Source: Beta vulgaris subsp. vulgaris
Taxonomy: Eukaryota; Streptophyta; Magnoliopsida; Caryophyllales; Amaranthaceae
Assembly (NCBI RefSeq): GCF_026745355.1
Contig: NC_079208.1
Span: 25,963,805 to 26,027,804 of the forward strand
DNA: 64,000 bases
Direction: 5' to 3'
Positions 56,584-64,000 of the stretch are shown piece by piece. Position 1 is the stretch's first letter. Every line of letters begins with the position of its first letter. A model generated the notes under the pieces. That model ran no database searches. It was given only the letters and a program-made list of their open reading frames with translations, and was not told the DNA's origin. The translations under genes and the position numbers were made by a program.

Positions 56584-58460
56584 TTAGAGTTTAATGGCCG
56601 AATGTTGAAATGGGCCGTTGAACTCAATATGTTTGACTTAACATTCGAGCCTCGAAAGGCAATCAAGGGGCAAGCTCTAGCAGATTTTATTGTAGAGCTT
56701 ACCCGGCCTACGGTAGAAAGCGTCCAAGACCCAGTAGAGGGAAGGAGGCATTGGACCCTAATAGTGGACTGATCATCCACTGCGAATGGATGTGGGGCCG
56801 GAATCATTTTCCAATCACCTGAAGGGGATAAATTTGAATATGCAATGAAGTTCCAATTCCAGGCCTCAAACAACGAGGCAGAGTATGAAGCTCTCTTAGC
56901 CGGCATAAAAATGTGCAAAGCGGCTGGGGCCTTGGAGATTGAGGCTAAAACTGACTCTCTGTTGGTGGTCAGTCAAGTGAACGGGGATTTTGAGTGTAAG
57001 GAGGCGTCCATGGGTAAATATATGAACTTGATCAAAGAGGAGATCAAGTCTTTGAAACGATTCGTCCTAGATCAAGTGCCTAGATCAGATTACCATCAGG
57101 CTGATGCTCTCTCTAAGCTAGCCAGTTCAGTTGAAGGAGATGTCCCTAGAACAGTCTTTTGGGAGGTCAAGGCGGCCAAGAGCATTGATGCTGAGGAGGT
57201 TCTGATTCTCAGCCGGGAAGATGAGTGGATGAGCCCCATTATTGAGTTCAAGAAGACTGGCTGGTTGCCTCTTGATCCTTTAGAAGCTAAGTACGTGAAG
57301 GCTAGGGACAAGTGGTTCGAGTTGTGGAATGAGACTCTATACAAAAAATCCTTCAACCGGCCTCTTCTTAAGTGCATCAGCAGAAAGGAGGGATTAAACG
57401 TTTCAAAAGAGTTGCATGAAGGAGCTTGTGCTTCCCACATTGGAGGAAGAACGTTAGGAGAAAAGGCTCTGAGGACCGGCTATTTTTGGCCGACCTTGAA
57501 AGAGGACGCCTTGCTCTATGCCAAAAAATGTGATAGTTGCCAAAAGCATGGCAACATCTATCAGAAGCCGTCCAATTACTTAACTCCAATCTTCTTCCCT
57601 CTTCCTTTGCTAAATGGGGGATGGACATTCTTGGCCCCTTTCCTATTGCTGCCAGCCAGAAAAAGTTTGTAATAGTAGCTGTTGACTACTTTACAAAATG
57701 GGTTGAAGCCGAAGCATTAAGAGGCATTACCACCAATGACGTCAAAAGGTTCATCTGGAAAAACCTCATCATAAGGTTTGGTATGCCCTAGTCGATCGTC
57801 TTCGACAATGGACCGCAGTTTGAAACACCCAAGCTTCATCAATGGTTGGCCGATCAAGAAATCAAAGCTCACTTTGCTGCAGTGGCTCATCCACAGGCCA
57901 ATGGGCAGGTTAAGGCTTTTAATAATATCTTGTCGGCCGGGATCAAAAAGAAGTTAGATAATGCGAGAGGACTTTGGGTGGAAGAATTGCAGCTGGTCTT
58001 ATGGTCAATAAGGACAACGACCAAGAACTCCACAGGAGAGACTCCATTCATGCTGATATATAGCTCTAAGGCCGTCCTTCCTATAGAGATTGAAGAACCA
58101 ACCCTAAGGGTGATGATGTATTCAGAAGATGCTAACTGGGCAGCTCTTCGGACGACTTTGGAGTTAGTTCCCGAAGTCAGGGGCAATGCATTGCTGAGAA
58201 TGCAACTTTACAAGTTAAGAATGGCGAGGGAGTTTAACAAAAGAGTTGCAAGGCGTCCATCGAAACTTGGAGACCTCGTCTTGAGGAAGATGGAAGCAGT
58301 CGGCCGAGCCAAGGAGCTAGGAAAGCTCACCCCTAATTGGGAAGGACCCTACAGAATAATCGAAGTAGTTCAGAATGACACCTTTCGTCTGGAAGGCATG
58401 GACGGGCGTTCTATTCCTAGGACGTGGAATTCTGATACTTTTAAGAAATACTTTGTTTAG
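56584..58460 (+). pseudogene. Tat-type pol remnant: RNase H and integrase
   Basis: Starts inside the RT/RNase H linker (GRMLKWAVELNMFDLTFEPR, then QALADFIVEL). The Tat-specific second RNase H follows (SSTANGCGAGIIFQSPEG; ASNNEAEYEALLAGIKM). Integrase has a zinc-finger region (EGACASHIGGRTLGEKALR and CDSCQKHG), DILGPFP with the first catalytic Asp, VFDNGPQF with the second, and a C-terminal NWEGPYRIIEV chromodomain-like end. Damage: TGA at 56770-56772, a frameshift near 57600, TAG at 57789-57791. The catalytic Glu of the DDE triad is replaced by Lys (AAG 57912-57914, NGQVKAFNN). Inactive. Confidence 0.9.
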
Positions 58461-59446
58461 GGCATCTTGACAAATTGTAATCTACTCTTAGGGCATTACA
58501 ATGAAAAAAGTAAAATGTATACATGTACCTTGACTATCCGTCAAGCAAAATTCATATAATACAGCTCTACTTCTGTATGACTCTGTTTCATTTATTTGCT
58601 TAAGTTATATACTATCGTCCAAAGCTAACTAACACAACATAGCAGCAAATAAATACACCTTCCATTAGGAGATCGGCTGAACATGTTATCATCCTAAAAT
58701 GGATAATTACATAAAATTGGCCGCTGGTTTACTTAAAGAGTTAAACATCTCCTAAACAAGGTCGGCTGGAATTAGGACGCCTTAGTAAAGGTATCCTACT
58801 TTCCGTCCAAAAGCCAAAAACTTAGAAATAACAACCTTAGTAAAGGAACAAGTTATTTCATAATTTAACAAAGATGGACGGGTTGCAATCACCCTCATAA
58901 AAACGTCCAAGTTATTTAGAAATTATGACCTTTTCTCCTTCTTGAACAAAGGAAGGTTATCAAAACCTCCTCGTCCAAGAAGGGGGGCATATAGGGGCAT
59001 AATTTAAAGATGACTAAGTCTTTGTCCAATGACGAATGATTATCCAGATTCAGGCCGAACTAGTTATTAACTTAACAGTTTTTAAACTCATAAGTTTTTG
59101 CACGTCCTGACTCCTACTCGTCCAGAAAAGAGCTATTGGTTCAGACAAAGTAGGTTATGACGGAGCTAATGGTTCGGATTATGATAAGACGAATTGCTTT
59201 CATACTAAAACATTAAAGTTTAGGCAATTGATAAATGTCTTGACTTGCTCGGGCAAAAGGAGCTGTTGGATCATCTAAAGTATTATAAGACAAATTGCTT
59301 TTGTATGATAAGACGATTGAAAAAGATAATTTTTATAGATGACAAAAGGATTACAAGCTAATCTAAAAACTAGATTACAAGCTAATCTAAAGCAAAATTA
59401 CAAAAAAATTACAAGTGGCTTGCGGCCAAAATTGAAAGCGGAGAAG
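58461..59446 (+). other. Non-coding region between Tat-type pol and the antisense gene
   Basis: AT-rich with repeated words (GTCCAA, CAAAGGAGC). No open frames of interest. On the minus strand it lies downstream of the antisense gene and could contain its poly(A) site. Confidence 0.5.
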
Positions 59447-62400
59447 CTAAGCGTCAGGAGGGGTGTCATTCTCTTCGTCCTGGGCCTCAACATCATCTTC
59501 TTCTTCTTCTTCGTCTTCGGAAGACTCTTGGAAGACGGGGGGTTCTTCCCCTTTGATGTTGGCTCTGTGTAGGCTTTCTTGAAATTCCTGCCGGCGAGCA
59601 TACCTGGGGATATCCTCCTCCTCGGCCATCATTCCAAAGGCCTGCACGGCCCAGTCCTTCGAGGTATCAATGATGGTATTCATGGCCTCCTTGGCCGCAT
59701 CCATCGTGGCCGTGACTTCGGCTCTTAAGGCTTGGTTTTTCACCCTAAGGACGAGATTCTCTCTGAAAAACTCGGCAGCCATTGTCACGACTGAGTTTCT
59801 CTCGTCCTTAAGAGAACGTTCCAGAGCCGCCTTCTCGTCCAGCATTTCGGTCAGCCGAAGGAGATAAGTTTTATTTTGAGACTCAAGCTCGGCCGACCAT
59901 TTTTCCAAGCTATCTTGGACTGCTGGTGCAGCACCTCCTGCCGGCCATGGCATACTGAGCATGGCCAGCTGCGTCCGTCACGTCATGGACGAGCTTCTTA
60001 TTGTCCTTCCTGAGCAGTCTTGCCCAGTCTTCAGTTATCATGCTGCGAGCAAAGAGCTGAAAATGAAAAAAAAACGAAGATATGTCAGGACGGTTGTATA
60101 AGCAGATAAAGAATTCTAAGTATAAAAGACAAGCGTCGAAAGAAGAAGGATGTACCTCGGCAGCAAGTTGGGACATGTAGCCTACATGTCCTGATGATGC
60201 TCCCCTCAACCCCTTGATGTAAGGTTCATGGAAGCATTTGAAAAGCTCCAGCTTGAGCTTCTTGCGGTCAGCCGATGACATCTTCCCAAAAGCAGCGGAA
60301 GATTCATCGTCTGAAAGGATGGGAGAGCCGTCAGGGGCTGGTCCCTTCCCTTTATCTGAAAGATTAGACTCGGCAATATTTCTAATTGGAATAACCACGG
60401 CTTATTTGTTGGACGGACTCATCGGACGCCCGCCAACCCGCAGTGTTCTAACTATATTTGAGTAATAAGACTCACCAGAAGAACGGGAGGCCGTCCTAAA
60501 AGCCTCCGGCATCTGCCCTACCAGAAGGCAGACCCGTCCAAAGCCGGGTCCGGATGAGAAGGTTTAACCTCGGATCCGTCCACTGGAGCAACCGTCTTAG
60601 GTTGCTCAGATTGATCGATAGAACCGGTGTGGGTAACCAAAGCCCTCTCCTCAACGACTGGAGGATCATCTTCGGCCGGGATGACAATCTCGACTTTGGG
60701 AATCGGCCGAGAAGGCTTCTTCTTCTTGGCCGTGAAGCCTTTGGACTTTTTGGGTGGAGGAGCGTCGCCAGTTGCCGCTGGCCTCTTCTTAGATGCCGCT
60801 TTATCCGCTAACGCTTTGGACGTTGGGGCATTTTTCTGAAACACAAAGCAAAGTTAATAAGGAAACCGTCCAGAGATAGTCTAGGGCTCTCTACTCCTTG
60901 AAGCAGGAGCTCGTCCTAAGGCATCTAGGACGGTCTGCCTCTGGCAGAAGGAAACCGTCCTAAAATGATCTAGGACGCTCTGCTCCTTGAAGTAGGAGCT
61001 CCTCCTAAGGCATCTAGGACGGCCTGCCTCTGGCAGAAGGAAACCGTCCAAGGATAGTCTAGGACGTTCTGCTCCTTGAAGCAGGAGCTCGTCCTAAGGC
61101 ATCTAGGACGGTCTGCCTTTGGCAGAATGAAACCGTCCAAGGATAGTCTAGGACGCTCTTCTCCTTGAAGCAGGAGCTCGTCCTAAGGCATCTAGGACGT
61201 TCTGTTTCTTCGAAAAGGTAATTCGTCCAAAAAAAAAAAACAAAAAGAGAGAAGAAGAGATTGTACCAGCGTATCTGTTCTTTTTTCAGCATCAGTCTTA
61301 CTAAACTTTTTCCAGAGGGAGTCGGTGAACTTGGACGCACTCATATCTCCCTTCCAAGACTTTTTTAGTTTCGCCTTGGCCGAATCTGCATAAGAAAAAA
61401 AACCATGGTGAAATTCTCAAACTTAGGACGAAGGGGTTTACTTAGAGTTTATCGAAGGGTATACCTCTATCCGCGGCCGGCCCCAAACCGGCCGCGACCA
61501 AGAAATCGTCGCTGTAAAACATCTCCTTGAAAGGGATCCAGTTGGACGGACCCTTGAAGGAGATGTCATTGACGGAATATTATGAGACCTTAAAATATTC
61601 CATCAGCTCCTCAGCCGAGCTGTTCTATCCAGCTCCAGAAAGGACGCTGTTCGTCCGGTGTTGGTAGCGCTCCGGCTAGTAAAGCGATACCGTCTGGCTA
61701 CCGCCTTGTTCGGAGCTTGGACGAACAAGAACTCGGCCTTCCAAGCATGCATCTTGGACATCTTGTCCCAAGACGTCATGTAACCTTGCCGATTGCAAAC
61801 GTTAACCCAAGCCCCATTAACAGTTTTAGGAACCTTGGAGACATAGTGCATTTGTGAGAAAGCCGCCATGGACGGGTCGACGCCCTTAAAATCACAGACG
61901 GCTATGAAAGTTAGGATGTTTTGCCATGAATTTGGGGCAAGTTGATTACGTCATATGTTGTAGTAATAAAGAAGTCGAGTGATAAAGGGATGAAGAGGAA
62001 AACGCAGTCCGACATCTAACGCAGACGATTGACAGCGAAATGGCCAGCAGGAGCACTAAGTATAGTGTCCTCCCGGCCAGGAAGAACAAACTGATACCCC
62101 GGCATGGGTATGGCTGAAGAAAGGTGGTCAAGATGGCGACCTACTCGTCCTAGCCAGCCACTTTCAGCCAGGATGTATCTAGGTTCAGACAAGGGGCCAA
62201 GGCGCCGCCTTATCTCAGAAGAGGTGGTGGATGGCTCGTCTGAGTCGCTAGCGGCGCAGAAGAAGGTTTCGGCCTCATTCGACTCATCTGAGGCCGCCCT
62301 TGGATTTGACGGGTTAGGCTCTGGAGAGCCCTGAACTTCAGATTCCTCCTGGACGAGTTCAGGAGACGGGCTTGGGTTGGCAGGACGAGCGCTCTGGACT

Positions 62401-62690
62401 TCTCGCTCTCCATCAGCGGGAATCCGTCCAGTTGATGCCTCCTTTCTGAGTAGAGGCCGGCATTTTAACCCTCTTCTGATACGAGCCGTCTGCTTGACGC
62501 GCGCCAGAGTACCCTGCACAGGTAAAGACCGGGTCGTCTGACTATGCCGTCCATGGCTAAAGAAAAAGAATGCAGGTCCGGCCGAGATAGGTCCAACTCT
62601 AGAAGATGCCGAAGAAGTCAGGCCCTCTGGTATAGGGTTAGCACCAACCCTTGAGTGGCCGGGATTGTTCGATGAAGACGACGAATCCAT
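59447..62690 (-). pseudogene. Spliced antisense gene of a Retand-type element (gypsy-type transposon protein, PF04195-like)
   Basis: Exon-like blocks run from 62690 (MDSSSSSNNPGHSRVGANP) to a stop at 59447. Block 1 (62690-62016) is Ser/Pro/Glu-rich. After a frame break it enters FPLHPFITRLLYYYN and AFSQMHYVSKVPKTV (61990-61700), which resemble the plant putative gypsy-type transposon domain. Later blocks are DSAKAKLKKSWKGDMSASKF (about 61386-61265, canonical AG and GT at its ends), a Lys/Pro-rich block (60837-60518), one ending QLAAE before GTACAT (about 60398-60154), and a coiled-coil block with an acidic tail (60060-59447). Frame breaks near 62020, 60500 and 59950 suggest decay. The function of such antisense proteins in Tat elements is unknown. 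Confidence 0.7.
60861..61216. repeat. Tandem array, 4 x 89 bp, inside an intron of the antisense gene
   Basis: Units start at 60861, 60950, 61039 and 61128 with (G/T)GAAACCGTCC and contain CTCCTTGAAG(C/T)AGGAGCT, itself a short palindrome, and CATCTAGGACGG. The spacing is exactly 89 bp and the units are over 90% alike by eye. The array lies between a splice donor at about 61264 and an acceptor at about 60838. Confidence 0.92.
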
Positions 62691-62924
62691 TTTCTTAAAA
62701 TATGCTTGAAAATATAAAGGAAATGAATGAAGAAATACTTGTAGATGAAAGCTCGGACGAATGTCAAAGACGAGTTGAAATCTCGGACGAGTGGAGTAGT
62801 AGTTTGTAAGAGCTTGGACGGAAGTAAATTCTCTCTCTAAAAAACTCAGTAAAAATTGCAGAGCCTCTCTCTATAGAAAATTTCTCAGCAATGTTAAAAT
62901 GATTCCAGAAACGACAAGGTCACA

Positions 62925-62933
62925 TATTTATAG
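62925..62933 (-). promoter_or_regulatory. TATA box of the antisense gene
   Basis: Minus strand CTATAAATA, about 235 bp before the antisense ATG at 62690. It is followed by leader-like sequence containing CTCTCTC, so a start near 62900 is plausible. Confidence 0.55.
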
Positions 62934-63090
62934 AGGGGTGAAAATGACCCCCTCATCCGGTAAAATAACCGTTGCCCTTAGGGTTACCTGTGGAGACCGG
63001 CAAAATGGCGCTCTTTTTGAAAAAGAAGTGGCAGTTCAGGTCGGTTAAAAGAGGAAGATCAACAGTCTTGCCTAATAGGTAACTCCCTCT

Positions 63091-63103
63091 TTTAAGGGGC
63101 AAA
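63091..63103 (+). promoter_or_regulatory. Polypurine tract of the Retand-type element
   Basis: TTTAAGGGGCAAA stands directly before the LTR start TGTTGTAGCC. Confidence 0.7.
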
Positions 63104-63696
63104 TGTTGTAGCCTAAAAATCACAAGCTACCCTCATGACACATGGCACTACTTCAGCCCTACATGTGGCATTCGTTTAGGCCAATAAAAGTACAAAGGCC
63201 TGCAGGTTCTTTGGGCTAAGTACACTTTTCTGAGGAAAAGGTGTACTGAAAAGCTCCTTGTGGCCCTAAAATTGTATTAGGCCCAATGAAGTAAAGCCTG
63301 ATTCAGCTAAGGGTAAAATGTATTGACCAATCAGCACTTGCCACGTGTCCTGATATTATTGCTTAGCCAATCAGATGCTCCCAAATTAGGGTGACATCAA
63401 GTACAACTTTAACAGTATAAATATCCTTGAAATCAGGGAAAGGTACGTTTTTCAGAGCTAGTTGTTATTCTGCCATAAATTCTCTCTCTCTTACTTTCTC
63501 TCTCTAAAAGTTCCTTCATCCTGATATCTGACTTAGCATCGGAGGGGAATACCACCCAAACTCGGTGGGTCCTTTTTTGCAGGTTGCTGATCGGAGTTCA
63601 GAATCGGATTCGGGCCAGTTTGTTGCACAAGTCTCCAAATTAAGAACCTGAAGTTGGAGTTGTGTTTTTGCTTTGCTAGTTTCATACTACGTAACA
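63104..63696 (+). repeat. Retand-type 3' LTR, 593 bp
   Basis: Starts TGTTGTAGCC and ends TACTACGTAACA. Contains two CCAATCAG boxes (about 63338 and 63367) and a TATA box TATAAATA (63416-63423), followed by a CT-rich leader (TTCTCTCTCTC, 63479). Complete promoter elements are thus retained in the LTR. The next bases, ATGGC, would be one copy of the target duplication. Confidence 0.8.
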
Positions 63697-64000
63697 ATGG
63701 CCTTGATCAATCATTGACCACTACTCCTACCACCAACCCAGCCACACAACCACCACATCAACCACTAAACTCACCACCTTAACAACTAAACCACACCACA
63801 ACCACCTATCGCGATCGAAACACCACGTGCCACTGAAATCACCCGATCGCACCGAAACCACCACCCAACCCCTAAATACCATAACCACGAAACCACCACC
63901 CATGCGCCAAAACACCACCCGTGGCCGAAACACTAACCGTGCACAGAAAACCGCTAACCATGGTTAAAACCACCACTCATGCGACTAACCACCACGTCTA
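63697..64000. repeat. CCA-rich low-complexity DNA at the window edge
   Basis: Almost every codon-sized word is ACC, CAC or AAC, with longer irregular units such as CCACCACCCATGCG. No periodic unit is clear within 300 bp. An open frame on the minus strand follows from the bias and is not a gene. Confidence 0.6.

Larger units (their letters stand above)
56584..63696 (+). mobile_element. 5'-truncated Tat/Retand-type Ty3/gypsy element
   Basis: Contains the RNase H-integrase end of pol on the plus strand, a long downstream region with a spliced antisense gene and a tandem array, a polypurine tract and a complete 3' LTR (63104-63696). An extra RNase H domain and an antisense gene 3' of pol are hallmarks of Tat-lineage elements such as Retand. 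Everything upstream of RNase H (5' LTR, gag, protease, RT) is missing. Confidence 0.85.

Overview
The window is nuclear DNA from a flowering plant, probably a eudicot. It is AT-rich and carries plant-type Ty3/gypsy lineages (Athila, Tat/Retand), Ty1/copia, plant L1 LINEs, CACTA, hAT, MULE, PIF and Stowaway elements, plus an insert of plant mitochondrial DNA. There is no bacterial-style gene organisation. Only one host gene can be read intact: ALG14, the membrane subunit of the UDP-GlcNAc transferase of N-glycan assembly, on the minus strand in five exons (48240 to 37262). Its five exons join with canonical GT/AG sites into an uninterrupted 223-residue reading frame.

1-31186 is a nest of transposons up to four layers deep. 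The outer shell is a decayed, apparently non-coding Tat-type Ty3/gypsy element on the minus strand. Its LTR pieces lie at 1720-1874 and at 25659-26221 plus 30781-31186. A CACTA element ends inside its left LTR (1-1719). A second, non-autonomous CACTA element (4977-18205, target duplication ATC) sits in its interior. That CACTA holds an Athila-type element with gag and protease but no reverse transcriptase (6426-17783, target duplication ATGGG). The Athila element in turn holds an LTR-like block (about 8391-11268). A hAT element with a broken ZMYM1-type transposase (19911-25063) carries about 1.8 kb of mitochondrial DNA with nad9 and rrn18 pieces. A Ty1/copia element (26222-30775, target duplication TAGCA) splits the right LTR.

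31187-37261 holds two neighbouring copies of one long-inverted-repeat MULE-like element with telomere-like CCCTAA tracts, an AAT microsatellite, and two hAT-type miniature elements. 37262-48240 is ALG14. Its second intron is 9.2 kb long because it contains a composite fold-back element and an L1 LINE with a 15-bp target duplication. Upstream of the gene lie a Stowaway element and a TIR-bounded element (49223-51051) that carries an inverted copy of a piece of ALG14 intron 2. That copy lacks the LINE and so preserves its empty insertion site.

51052-64000 holds small MITEs, a candidate Helitron 3' end (54896), an LTR-like fragment, and a 5'-truncated Tat/Retand element. This last element has a plus-strand RNase H-integrase pseudogene and a spliced antisense gene with its own TATA box, ending in a 3' LTR at 63104-63696. 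All boundaries and similarities were read by eye. Element families are assigned from motifs, target duplications and primer-binding sites, not from database searches.
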